Of a DNA stretch of 64,000 bases, positions 35,708-44,341 are shown piece by piece; positions within the stretch are counted from its first letter, which is position 1, and the number at the start of each line of letters is the position of its first letter. The DNA lies in contig JBBINR010000011.1 in the NCBI GenBank assembly GCA_037443785.1, positions 1 to 64,000 of the forward strand, in the 5' to 3' direction. The notes under the pieces are model-generated. The model was not told where the DNA came from and made no database searches. It worked only from the letters and a program-made list of their open reading frames with translations. Origin of the DNA: JAQUOA01 sp037443785. GTDB lineage: Bacteria; Bacteroidota; Ignavibacteria; UBA10030; UBA8401. The position numbers and the translations under genes are program-made.

Positions 35708-38212
35708 ATGACAAAGGAACAACGTTTCTTCAATGCATTAAAGGAAATATTTATTGGTGCAAAAGTTGAAGGTGAATCAGGCTATATAAATTTGATGAAA
35801 ATAAAATCACGCTATTACGAATCGGCAGTATTTCCTGCTCTTCAGCGTGATATTGAAAAAGCATTAAAACCATTTCCAGATTTCCGCGAAGAACTTTTCG
35901 ATAAACTCTACACGTTTTTTCATCGCTACTTTTCAAAGTCCGGATCAATCTATTTTAACTATACGCCTATTCATCAAAATGTGTACGAGAAAATTTACAC
36001 TGATGAAAAAGATGTTGTCTTGTTCTGGAAAACTCACATGTTATATTATGTGAAAACGGATCGACTGTTTAATAGTTTGGAGATAGAGTCAGATGGAGCA
36101 AAATTCTTTTTCGATGCATCAAAACTTGAGCACAAAAAGGCAAATGAAAAACGGGATTTAATTTACGAATTCAAAGAGGTACGTAAAGATAAATCGATTT
36201 CATTTCTTGTTTATTATTCGGAACGGGGCAGGCAAACAAAAACAGATGATATTCTTAAGCAACTGAAGAAATCAGACATCACGATAACACAAGAAAACCT
36301 TGAACGAGCGTTTCGGGTGTTTGAGAAACAAAGTGAAGTAGATTATTTCATTAACAAGAATGCAAAACAGTTCTTACGAGAACAATTCGATCTCTGGATG
36401 TATCAATATCTTTTTAGCGGACAAACCGAATATGCTGAAAAGCGCATTAAGCAATTGCAAACATTAAAAGAGATAGCATTCAACATTATTGATTTTATTG
36501 CTCAGTTTGAAGATGAATTGGTAAGGATTTGGAACAAACCAAAGTTCGTTCTTAATTCTAACTATGTAATTACTATAGATAGAATTGCCGAGAAAAATTT
36601 TCCCCTTGTAGAAACAATTTTAAAGCACGCGGGAATAGCAACACAAATTGAAGAATGGAAATTACTGGGCATTATTGATAACAAGTTTAAGAAAACTGAT
36701 GTCATTGCAACCGATCTTCATGGAAAATCTCTTTCAAAACAATATCGGACATTGCCTATTGATACAAAGTATTTCAAAGATTTGGAGTTGGTTGTACTTG
36801 GTCTATTTGATAACCTCGACCAATCACTAGATGGCTGGTTAATCAAGAGTGAAAACTATCAGGCATTGAATACGATTCTGCCAAAATTCAGAGATCAAGT
36901 TCAACAAATTTATATTGACCCTCCCTTCAATAAAGAAAAAGATGCGAACTATCTTTATTCAGTCAAGTACAAAAATTCCAGTTGGCTGAGTATCTTGGAG
37001 AGCCGTGTGAGATTATCTCGAGAATTGTTGCAAGATTCAGGGAATATATTCCTTCGATGCGATTACAATGGTAATATGCTGGCACGATCAATGATGGATG
37101 AAATTTATGACGATGGAAATTTTAAAAATGAAATTGTTGTAAAGCGTGGGAAAATTCAATTTGGAGAATCATCAAAATATACAGTCTCGACAGATTCTTT
37201 ATATTGGTATGCAAAATCTGATGATTATTATTTTAACAAATTCAAAAGAGCCAGATATGCACATGAACCAAAACAAAGCAATATGATTCTGCGAGGTGAA
37301 CGTTTCCCAAGAGAGAGAATATTTGTGGACGAGAAGGGAAAACAAAGAACTTTATTGTCTCCGCCAAACACACATTTTAAATTTATTCAAACTAAAGTCA
37401 ATAAAATGACAGAACAAGGTTTAATATGGCTTGGCAGAAGTAGGGATGGTTTAGAGAGTGGATTTATGGAGTTGGTTAATGAAAAATGGACAAAGACTGA
37501 ATTAGTCCCATCTTACAAACTGAACTTAGATAAGGCAATAGATACTAATTGGACAGATATTTCTGGCTATGCATCGACTTGGGGATTTGACACAGAGAAT
37601 TCTGAGTTGCTCTTACGGAGAGCATTGGAAACCGGCTCTGAAGAAACTGAAATTGTTTGTGATTTTTTCCTAGGATCAGGAACTACAATTGCTGTTGCAC
37701 ATAAATTGAAAAGGAAATGGATTGGTATTGAACTTGGTGAACATATTTATTCTTTTTCAAATGAAAAAGAAAAGAAATCGGGTATTCTGATTAGAATGAA
37801 AGAAGTGCTTTTTGGAAGTGGTAACCATGAACCATCTGGAATTTCTAGAGAAACAAAATGGAAAGGTGGTGGCTTTTTTAAATATTATGAGATGGAACAA
37901 TACGAAGAGACATTGAAAAAGGTAAAGTATGACGAAAACACATTATTCTCTTCAACAAAACCATATGACAATTATATTTTCTTAAAAGATAAAAAACTGC
38001 TGGACGTATTAGAGATTGATTACAAGAAAAACAAAGTCAACGTCAATCTCTCCACACTTTACGATCACATCGATATTGCCGAAACGTTATCAAACCTAAA
38101 AGGGAAATGGATAAAACGAATTACAAAAGATGAAGTTGTATTCGACGACGGTGAAACAATCAATTTGAATCAACTCGACTACAAACTTATTAAAGATTTG
38201 ATTTGGTGGTAA
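35708..38212 (+). CDS. mod: Type III-like DNA methyltransferase (Mod)
   Basis: 834 residues. The methyltransferase motifs occur in the beta-class order, with D404-P-P-F407 before D652-F-F-L-G-S-G-T-T. Such enzymes methylate adenine N6 (or cytosine N4). The stretch between them (about 430-640) is where the target-recognition domain lies in type III Mod proteins. The 350-residue N-terminal extension is helical and not recognised. The 3' neighbour is a DEAH helicase-nuclease, giving a complete type III pair. Base composition is visibly more AT-rich than the flanks, suggesting horizontal gain. The ATG at 35708 is preferred over an in-frame TTG at 35699. Confidence 0.9.
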   Translation: MTKEQRFFNALKEIFIGAKVEGESGYINLMKIKSRYYESAVFPALQRDIEKALKPFPDFREELFDKLYTFFHRYFSKSGSIYFNYTPIHQNVYEKIYTDEKDVVLFWKTHMLYYVKTDRLFNSLEIESDGAKFFFDASKLEHKKANEKRDLIYEFKEVRKDKSISFLVYYSERGRQTKTDDILKQLKKSDITITQENLERAFRVFEKQSEVDYFINKNAKQFLREQFDLWMYQYLFSGQTEYAEKRIKQLQTLKEIAFNIIDFIAQFEDELVRIWNKPKFVLNSNYVITIDRIAEKNFPLVETILKHAGIATQIEEWKLLGIIDNKFKKTDVIATDLHGKSLSKQYRTLPIDTKYFKDLELVVLGLFDNLDQSLDGWLIKSENYQALNTILPKFRDQVQQIYIDPPFNKEKDANYLYSVKYKNSSWLSILESRVRLSRELLQDSGNIFLRCDYNGNMLARSMMDEIYDDGNFKNEIVVKRGKIQFGESSKYTVSTDSLYWYAKSDDYYFNKFKRARYAHEPKQSNMILRGERFPRERIFVDEKGKQRTLLSPPNTHFKFIQTKVNKMTEQGLIWLGRSRDGLESGFMELVNEKWTKTELVPSYKLNLDKAIDTNWTDISGYASTWGFDTENSELLLRRALETGSEETEIVCDFFLGSGTTIAVAHKLKRKWIGIELGEHIYSFSNEKEKKSGILIRMKEVLFGSGNHEPSGISRETKWKGGGFFKYYEMEQYEETLKKVKYDENTLFSSTKPYDNYIFLKDKKLLDVLEIDYKKNKVNVNLSTLYDHIDIAETLSNLKGKWIKRITKDEVVFDDGETINLNQLDYKLIKDLIWW

Positions 38213-38220
38213 AATTTTAT

Positions 38221-38273
38221 CCCCTCTGTCCTTCTGACATCTCCCCCGTGCAAAGGGGGAATTAAAGAGGGGG
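38221..38273. repeat. Palindromic repeat between mod and res
   Basis: CCCCTCT (38221-38227) pairs with AGAGGGG (38266-38272) and encloses TCCCCC/GGGGGA around GTGCAAA. Nothing else fits in the 73-bp gap. Its purine arm sits 12 bp upstream of the res ATG. Confidence 0.65.
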
Positions 38274-38285
38274 TAGCCTTACTTT

Positions 38286-41252
38286 ATGAAACGAGAACTC
38301 TTACAACATATTATCAGCGATATTCCTGTTGAAAATCTCCCGCCGTTTTGGGTGGCAATTGATCATTTATCATTTTCCGATAAGAAAAAATTGTTTGACT
38401 ATCAACAACAGGCAATATTAAATGCACTAAAAGTGTTAAAGAAATATTACAAAGATTTCGTCCCTTACTCAAAAAATGAATTGCTATATGCTAATGAAAA
38501 ACGAAAGATAAGTTTTTACAATTGGTATGTTGAAAATAATTTGCTAAAGGAAAAATTCCATCTAGAACTTAAAAAATTAAAGAGTGAAATAGGATCATTA
38601 CTCTCGGAATACTATGCATCAAACAATGGATCCATTCCATTTCATAATTTCGTCAATCGAATGAATTTTTGGATGGCAACGGCAAGTGGAAAGAGTGTTG
38701 TTCTCATTAAACTTGTCTATATCCTTCGAGAATTAATTTCCCACAACGAGATTCCATCGAACGATATTCTTATCCTTACGTATCGTGATGATTTAATTGA
38801 ACAGATAAAATCTCACATACGTGAGTTTAATTCCTTTCAATCGGATATTTATATTAAACTACATGAGTTGAGAAGCTACGAACAAGTAAAACGAGAAAAT
38901 TCGTCTCTCTTTAGAAATAAGGAAATTAACGTCTTTATTTACCGTTCTGACAATTTAAGCGATGACCATAAAGAAAAGATTGTTGATTTTAGGAATTATG
39001 ACAATGATGGCAAGTGGTACATCTTTTTAGATGAAGCACACAAAGGAGATAAAGAAGACTCAAAGCGGCAGCATATTTACTCAATTCTTTCTCGCAATGG
39101 TTTTCTTTTTAATTTTTCTGCAACATTTACCGACGAAAGAGATTACGTCACAACCGCTTTCAATTTTAATTTGGCAGAATATATTCGATCCGGCTACGGC
39201 AAGCATATAACAATCCTAGAACAAGAAATAAGACAGTTTCGATCTGATGAAGATTATACTGAAGTTGAAAAACAAAAGATTGTTCTTAAGACACTCATCA
39301 TGCTTGCGTATATAAAAAAGAATTGGGAGAAATTAGGCAAAAAGAAATCGGAAATGTATCATAATCCGATGATGGTAACGTTGGTAAACTCAGTCAATAC
39401 AGAAAATGCCGATTTGAAATTATTTTTTCGAGAGTTGGAAAAGATAGGCAATGCAAGGGTAAAAGAAACAACGTTCGAATCTGCATTGCGCGAGTTGTTG
39501 GACGAATTTTCAAAAGTAACTGAATATCTTTATGAAAGCGATGAACCTGTAATTATAGATAAAGACATTTTACGCAAGATCAAACAATCGGATATTCTCC
39601 AATTGGTTTTTAATACTTCAAAACCAGGTAATATTGAAGCCATAGTTCGGCCGTCGAATAAACAGGAATTGGTATTTCGATTGAAATCTGCCACAAAGCC
39701 ATTTGCGCTTATTAAAATTGGAGATATTTCTTCGTGGATCAAAGAAGAACTTTCAAATTACGATGTCGAGGAACGCTTTGAAGATGAAACATATTTTGAG
39801 AATTTGAATAAAGACGATTCCGATATTAATATTTTAATGGGCTCAAGAAGTTTCTATGAAGGGTGGGATTCAAATCGTCCAAATGTTCTCAACTATATTA
39901 ATATTGGTACTGGTGACGATGCGTATAAGTTTATTTTGCAGTCCGTAGGTCGCGGTGTAAGAGTTGAGCCAATAAAAAATAAACGAAAACGGCTGAAGCA
40001 ATTATTTCTTGGCGAAGAAATTGACAATGAAATATATCAAGCAGGGAAAGAAATTTCGCCGGCTACAGAAACTCTCTTTATTTTTGGAACAAACCGAATT
40101 ACGCTCACTTCTGTAATTGAAAGAATGAAAGAGGAGGGTGGTGCAAAAGAAGAGAAACAATTAGAATTGTTCCTTAATCCGGAAGTAAAGGATCGCACAC
40201 TTCTCGTTCCTACGTACAAAATATCTGATACATTAAAGTTTGAAAATACGAAAAAATTTGAAGTATCTGATTCGGATTTGCATTTGATAGATGAGTATAT
40301 TTCTGATCTTGATGACAGAATACTGCTGATGCATCATGTTACATATCCCAAGATACTAGAAGTATTACGAAATGGATTAAAAGAAAAGCGAAAACACTTT
40401 GTGCCAATTGATAGGTCGTTTGATGATCCGGATTTTTTATTGAGTAGGATATTTGAATTTTATCGTATCTCTCCAAGGGAATTCAGCCTTTTCAAGCCGA
40501 TTGAAAACGAAATACAACATTACAAAAAAATACAAGTTGCACTTTCTATCTACGAAAACTTGTTGACCGCAGCAAAATCAGTTTTGAAATCCGAAGAGTT
40601 GGAAAAAATCCAAAATGAAGCGGAGCATTTACTAAAACAAAAGAAAATATCATTAAAAGAATACACGAAAAGAATTACAGAATCGGCAAAAGGTGTAAAA
40701 GATAGTGATACCGTTTATTATCAAAGTTCTGTGCTACACATTAAACAGCTTCCACACCATTATTATTTACCTGTGATATATAGCGATGATGAAAAGATTG
40801 CAATTATTAACCACATCATACGACACAAAAGCGAAGTGAAATTTGTTAATGAACTAGAGAAAGCGATAAACGAAGGGAATAATCCTTTTAAGGAATACGA
40901 TTGGTGGATGTTCAGCAAACTTGATGAGCACATTGACCAAATCTATATTCCTTATTTCAATCCGCAGATAAATGATTATTCACGCTTCTGCCCGGATTTT
41001 GTTTTTTGGTTGCAAAAAGGAAATCGATATTCAATCATCTTTGTGGATCCTAAAGGAACAGAGTATGCTTCTGGGTATAGAAAAATTGATGGGTATAAAG
41101 AAGTATTTGAAGAAAACGAGAAAAGAAAAGTTTTTCAGTTTAATGGTTTTGAAGTTGATGTAAAGGTAAAATTATTTACAATTCAAAAAAGCGTAGTTCC
41201 ACAAGAGTATAGGCAATATTGGTTTGATGATGTAACCGAAATAACCATGTAG
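38286..41252 (+). CDS. res: Type III-like restriction enzyme subunit (Res)
   Basis: 988 residues with superfamily-2 helicase motifs: an altered Walker A A-T-A-S-G-K-S (130-137; the usual first Gly is Ala), D249-E-A-H, S278-A-T and Q552-S-V-G-R-G-V-R. A C-terminal nuclease of PD-(D/E)xK type is suggested by P-D904-F and D921-P-K923. This fits type III restriction subunits, which cut after ATP-driven sliding and need Mod for recognition. It starts 73 bp after mod, with a palindromic repeat between them. AT-rich like mod. Confidence 0.9.
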   Translation: MKRELLQHIISDIPVENLPPFWVAIDHLSFSDKKKLFDYQQQAILNALKVLKKYYKDFVPYSKNELLYANEKRKISFYNWYVENNLLKEKFHLELKKLKSEIGSLLSEYYASNNGSIPFHNFVNRMNFWMATASGKSVVLIKLVYILRELISHNEIPSNDILILTYRDDLIEQIKSHIREFNSFQSDIYIKLHELRSYEQVKRENSSLFRNKEINVFIYRSDNLSDDHKEKIVDFRNYDNDGKWYIFLDEAHKGDKEDSKRQHIYSILSRNGFLFNFSATFTDERDYVTTAFNFNLAEYIRSGYGKHITILEQEIRQFRSDEDYTEVEKQKIVLKTLIMLAYIKKNWEKLGKKKSEMYHNPMMVTLVNSVNTENADLKLFFRELEKIGNARVKETTFESALRELLDEFSKVTEYLYESDEPVIIDKDILRKIKQSDILQLVFNTSKPGNIEAIVRPSNKQELVFRLKSATKPFALIKIGDISSWIKEELSNYDVEERFEDETYFENLNKDDSDINILMGSRSFYEGWDSNRPNVLNYINIGTGDDAYKFILQSVGRGVRVEPIKNKRKRLKQLFLGEEIDNEIYQAGKEISPATETLFIFGTNRITLTSVIERMKEEGGAKEEKQLELFLNPEVKDRTLLVPTYKISDTLKFENTKKFEVSDSDLHLIDEYISDLDDRILLMHHVTYPKILEVLRNGLKEKRKHFVPIDRSFDDPDFLLSRIFEFYRISPREFSLFKPIENEIQHYKKIQVALSIYENLLTAAKSVLKSEELEKIQNEAEHLLKQKKISLKEYTKRITESAKGVKDSDTVYYQSSVLHIKQLPHHYYLPVIYSDDEKIAIINHIIRHKSEVKFVNELEKAINEGNNPFKEYDWWMFSKLDEHIDQIYIPYFNPQINDYSRFCPDFVFWLQKGNRYSIIFVDPKGTEYASGYRKIDGYKEVFEENEKRKVFQFNGFEVDVKVKLFTIQKSVVPQEYRQYWFDDVTEITM

Positions 41253-41303
41253 TTTTTTTTATAATTTGGCGAACAGGTCATGGGAATGATAATGCACTGG
41301 ATA

Positions 41304-41402
41304 CTTCGCTCAATATGACTGCGCACAGCCCGCCAAACAACATGGCGCAACCAGATTGCCTCGTCGTCCCGATAAGAAACATCGGGACTTCTCGCAATGA
41401 CA
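41304..41402. repeat. Dispersed palindromic repeat
   Basis: The left edge has CTTCGCTCAATATGAC. The right arm contains CAACCAGATTG, a hairpin GTCCCGAT/ATCGGGAC (41366-41388) and CTCGCAATGACA. The right arm matches parts of the 34587 and 32884 repeats. Confidence 0.55.
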
Positions 41403-41432
41403 AATTTTTTTTTGCGTTACGCATGATATATC

Positions 41433-42035
41433 TTACACCGGCTTCTTCAATACTTCCATTCCTTTTTCGGTCAATGTAAAATATCCGTTGTTGCGGCTTC
41501 CGTGAAATGTGATCCATCCTAATTTTTTAAGTATGCTCATGTCGCGCTGTATGGTGGAGCGCGATGCGCCAAGTCCCTGCCTGAATTGCTCCGGGGAGAT
41601 GTTTGCTGACTTCAAGAAGAGCAGCATCTCATCGGCAAGGCGTGAAGGAATGTCATCTTGCCCGAACGTGAGACAGATCGATTCGCGAGCGACAGTGACA
41701 ATGACCTGCTGAATCTCGGCTTTCGCCTTTGCAGGCTCAACGATGGGGCGTGAAGCATCAACTTTGTCTGTTGTAGATTCAATTAATACACCTGTAGAGT
41801 CGACTTTGTCGTTTGTAGCATCAATTAGGTATTGTAAAGACTCAAAGTTGTCATTCCAAGCATCAAAATTCTCTCGTAAAGAATCAAAGTCGACCTTCAT
41901 AGCGTCGAATAGGGATCTCAAAAGGTCAAATTTGATCTGTAGAGATTTGTTTGTGGCGTTTAACGATTCAATTGTATGCTGCAGTGTGTCGGTAGTGAGG
42001 TTTTGTGAGGTGCTGCTCGCCGGAAGATTTTGCAT
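41433..42035 (-). CDS. Heptad-repeat coiled-coil protein with C-terminal winged helix
   Basis: 200 residues. From about residue 17 to 107 the sequence falls into roughly 13 seven-residue units of the form [S/A/T]xxxx[F/I/V][D/E], for example S-L-R-E-N-F-D, A-W-N-D-N-F-E, A-T-N-D-K-V-D. The last 65 residues form a winged helix (FRQGLGASRSTIQRDMSILKKLGWI, then wing G-S-R-N-N-G-Y-F-T-L-T). A DNA-binding multimer is expected. It follows the restriction genes in opposite orientation. Family not recognised; a role in regulating the neighbouring accessory genes is only a guess. Confidence 0.78.
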   Translation of the reverse strand: MQNLPASSTSQNLTTDTLQHTIESLNATNKSLQIKFDLLRSLFDAMKVDFDSLRENFDAWNDNFESLQYLIDATNDKVDSTGVLIESTTDKVDASRPIVEPAKAKAEIQQVIVTVARESICLTFGQDDIPSRLADEMLLFLKSANISPEQFRQGLGASRSTIQRDMSILKKLGWITFHGSRNNGYFTLTEKGMEVLKKPV

Positions 42036-42072
42036 TGTATGCCCTTATGTAGTTTTGTAAATTTTTTTTGTT

Positions 42073-42098
42073 GTAGGACAAGCATTCTTGCTTGTCCT
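42073..42098 (+). repeat. REP 1 (GTAG hairpin, plus orientation)
   Basis: GTAG followed by GGACAAGC-ATTCTT-GCTTGTCC, a perfect stem with 6-nt loop. It is downstream of the RAYT gene and points opposite to REPs 3-5. Confidence 0.8.
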
Positions 42099-42123
42099 TG
42101 CCCCGATTTGGCGCTCTCAAAGA

Positions 42124-42145
42124 GAGACAAACAAGAATGTTTCTC
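42124..42145 (-). repeat. REP 2 (imperfect hairpin)
   Basis: GAGACAAAC-AAGAAT-GTTTCTC reading on the plus strand, with a shortened right arm. Same loop as its neighbour. Confidence 0.5.
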
Positions 42146-42146
42146 A

Positions 42147-42172
42147 AAGACAAACAAGAATGTTTGTCTTAC
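42147..42172 (-). repeat. REP 3 (GTAA hairpin)
   Basis: Minus strand GTAA then GACAAAC-ATTCTT-GTTTGTC, perfect. The stem overlaps the RAYT stop codon. Confidence 0.8.
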
Positions 42173-42633
42173 CATGTAATAATACTGCTGTTATACCACC
42201 ATCCATGGTAATGCCATGGATCATCGGTTAGTTCTTTTTTGACGGGATTGTGTAACATATAAAATATTTTTGTTTTCAACTCTTTTTCATCTCTTACAAT
42301 TCTGTCATATGATTCGTCCTGCCAAACGGTACCCAATGTATTTCTGGCGGTATTAATTTTTCTGGCGCTCACTCCTTTTATTCCTTTCATGATCCGCGAT
42401 AATGAATATGATGGCATCGGAAAGAGTAAAACGTGGACATGATCGGGCATGATGATGGCTGCAATGAGAGTGTAAAACTTATTGTCCCCTTCAACAATAT
42501 GGTGCAGAACGATAGTTTGTTCTTGAATGCTTAGAATATTATTTTTTGCTCTGAAAGTAACAAAATATATAGCGCCGTCGGCTTCCCAATGTGGTAAATG
42601 CCTTGAATGTATTTTTAATGTTCCAAATTCCAT
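42169..42633 (-). CDS. REP-associated tyrosine transposase (RAYT, Y1_Tnp)
   Basis: 154 residues of the IS200-like Y1 transposase family. The HUH motif is H-V-H in M-P-D-H-V-H-V-L-L, and the catalytic Tyr lies in E-S-Y-D-R-I-V-R-D-E. Helix and strand order match the RAYT subgroup (TnpA_REP), which moves or maintains REP hairpins and is usually found once or a few times per genome. It is bracketed by REPs that carry the GTAG/GTAA tetranucleotide, so the pairing is supported by the DNA as well as the protein. Start ATG at 42633. Confidence 0.92.
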   Translation of the reverse strand: MEFGTLKIHSRHLPHWEADGAIYFVTFRAKNNILSIQEQTIVLHHIVEGDNKFYTLIAAIIMPDHVHVLLFPMPSYSLSRIMKGIKGVSARKINTARNTLGTVWQDESYDRIVRDEKELKTKIFYMLHNPVKKELTDDPWHYHGWWYNSSIITW

Positions 42634-42676
42634 TATGGTTGAACAGATATTCTTACCTGTCGTTTATTGGTCAGTC

Positions 42677-42705
42677 AGGTCGGACAAAAATGTTTGACCT
42701 GCTAC
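42677..42705 (-). repeat. REP 4 (GTAG hairpin, G-T pairs)
   Basis: Minus strand GTAG, one extra base, then AGGTCAAAC-ATTTTT-GTCCGACCT. The stem uses two G-T pairs. Confidence 0.75.
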
Positions 42706-42714
42706 GTGATGGTC

Positions 42715-42740
42715 AGGTCAGACAAGAATGTCTGACCTAC
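42715..42740 (-). repeat. REP 5 (GTAG hairpin)
   Basis: Minus strand GTAG then GTCAGAC-ATTCTT-GTCTGAC, perfect, lying between the hutH stop and REP 4. Confidence 0.8.
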
Positions 42741-42754
42741 CAGGGATGTTAATG

Positions 42755-44290
42755 TTATTTCAACTCACCAATTTTTTTCTCTACACTTTCCAACACACTT
42801 CCATCGTTCACCAGTTCCAATGCTTTGTGAATATCATCGTGGAGCACGCGGTCTTTTTCGATGAATGGAATTTTTTTACGAAGTGTTTGGTATGCGGCGT
42901 TTGTTCCTTTGCCGCATTTCAGAGGGGAATGAAAATCAATTGCCTGCGCGGCGGTGAGCATTTCAATGGCAATCACCGTTTGTGCATTTTTCAACACGCG
43001 AAAACATTTCTGTGCAGCGATCGATCCCATGGAATTATGGTCTTCCTGGTTCGCCGATGTTGGAATTGAATCGACGCTGGCAGGATGGGCGAGCACTTTG
43101 TTTTCGGAAACGAGCGATGCCGCCGTGTACTGCGCGATCATCAATCCGGAATTGAGTCCGCCATGTTTCGTGAGGAAGCGGGGAAGACGGCTCAGCGCGC
43201 CGTTCACCATTCGCTCCACGCGCCGCTCGGAAATATTGGCGAGCTCGGATAACGCGATGGCGGCAAAATCCATTGCGAGTGCCATCGGCTGTCCGTGAAA
43301 ATTTCCTCCTTCAAGATGTTCGTGCTGTGCGGGAAAGATGAGAGGATTATCGTTGGCGGAATTTATTTCGACAGAAACTTTTGATTCGACGTATTCCAAC
43401 GCATCGCGCGATGCGCCGTGAACCTGCGGAGCGCAGCGGAGTGAATATGCATCCTGTACGCGGTCGTCATTGTATCGATGCGATTCGCGGATTTCGCTTC
43501 CATGTATCAACACGCGAAGATTCTTTGCGGAATTCAACTGCCCTTTATATGGACGAAGTTTGTGAATCCGTTCGTCGAACGCTTTGTCTGTTCCTTTCAA
43601 CGCTTCAACGCTGAGCGCGCACGAAATGTCGGCAAGCTTTGCAAGCTGTTTCGCTTCGTGAATGATAAGCGATGCAAACGCGGTCATCATCTGTGTGCCG
43701 TTGATGAGTGCGAGCCCTTCCTTCGCCGTAAGTCGAAGGGGTTTTAACTTTGCTTTCTTCAATGCAGAGAGCGAATTGGTAATTGTTAATTTTCCGTTGT
43801 TCATTGTTTTCCCGTGTCCCATCATTGCCAGCACGAGATGCGCAAGCTGCACAAGATCGCCGCTTGAGCCGACGGAACCTTGCGACGGAACGACGGGAAC
43901 GAGTCCGGCATTGAAAAATTTTATGATGAACTCAACCGTCTCAGGGCGAATGCCTGAAAATCCTTTTGCAAGGGCGTTCACACGAAGAATCATCATGGCG
44001 CGGACAACTTCCGGCGGAAGGGGTTCGCCGGCACCGGCGGCATGGCTTTTAATGAGATTCGTTTGAAGTTCTTCGATCTTATCAAACGGAATATGCACAT
44101 TGCTGAACTCGCCGAATCCGGTCGTAACGCCGTAGATGATTTCTTTCTTTGCAATCCATTCTTCGACAAGAGCGCGGGATTTTTGCATCGCTTTCTTTGC
44201 AGAAGGAGCGAGTGTGATTTTTGCTTTTGGATCGGTGGCGGCTGAATAAAGCTCAGCGATGGTGAGGGAAGAACCGTTGAGAGTAAGCAT
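42755..44290 (-). CDS. hutH: Histidine ammonia-lyase
   Basis: 511 residues matching HutH in length and motif placement: Y53 (IIYGVTTGFG), S82-H83-A-A-G-A-G-E-P-L and the late SANQEDHNSMG. The enzyme removes ammonia from histidine to give urocanate, using the MIO group made from a tripeptide. Here that tripeptide is S142-S143-G144 instead of the usual A-S-G (context SVGSSGDLVQLAH). Ser143, which is needed, is kept. No hutU or hutI lies nearby. Assignment to histidine rather than another aromatic amino acid rests on overall pattern. Confidence 0.9.
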   Translation of the reverse strand: MLTLNGSSLTIAELYSAATDPKAKITLAPSAKKAMQKSRALVEEWIAKKEIIYGVTTGFGEFSNVHIPFDKIEELQTNLIKSHAAGAGEPLPPEVVRAMMILRVNALAKGFSGIRPETVEFIIKFFNAGLVPVVPSQGSVGSSGDLVQLAHLVLAMMGHGKTMNNGKLTITNSLSALKKAKLKPLRLTAKEGLALINGTQMMTAFASLIIHEAKQLAKLADISCALSVEALKGTDKAFDERIHKLRPYKGQLNSAKNLRVLIHGSEIRESHRYNDDRVQDAYSLRCAPQVHGASRDALEYVESKVSVEINSANDNPLIFPAQHEHLEGGNFHGQPMALAMDFAAIALSELANISERRVERMVNGALSRLPRFLTKHGGLNSGLMIAQYTAASLVSENKVLAHPASVDSIPTSANQEDHNSMGSIAAQKCFRVLKNAQTVIAIEMLTAAQAIDFHSPLKCGKGTNAAYQTLRKKIPFIEKDRVLHDDIHKALELVNDGSVLESVEKKIGELK

Positions 44291-44300
44291 AGTTTTTTTA

Positions 44301-44330
44301 AAGGATGAAGGATGATGTATGAATTATGAA
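44301..44330 (+). repeat. 30-bp direct repeat (copy 1)
   Basis: Begins AAGGATGAAGGATGA and ends TATGAATTATGAA; differs from copy 2 at two positions. Confidence 0.6.
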
Positions 44331-44341
44331 AAATGACGCTT

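Noticed and set aside
35708..38212. Phase-variable mod gene
   Set aside because: No long simple-sequence tract is present in the reading frame or its leader.
42755..44290. Phenylalanine or tyrosine ammonia-lyase instead of HutH
   Set aside because: Length, residue numbering and the S-H-A-A-G-A-G-E-P-L and N-Q-E-D-H segments fit HutH better, though specificity is not proven.
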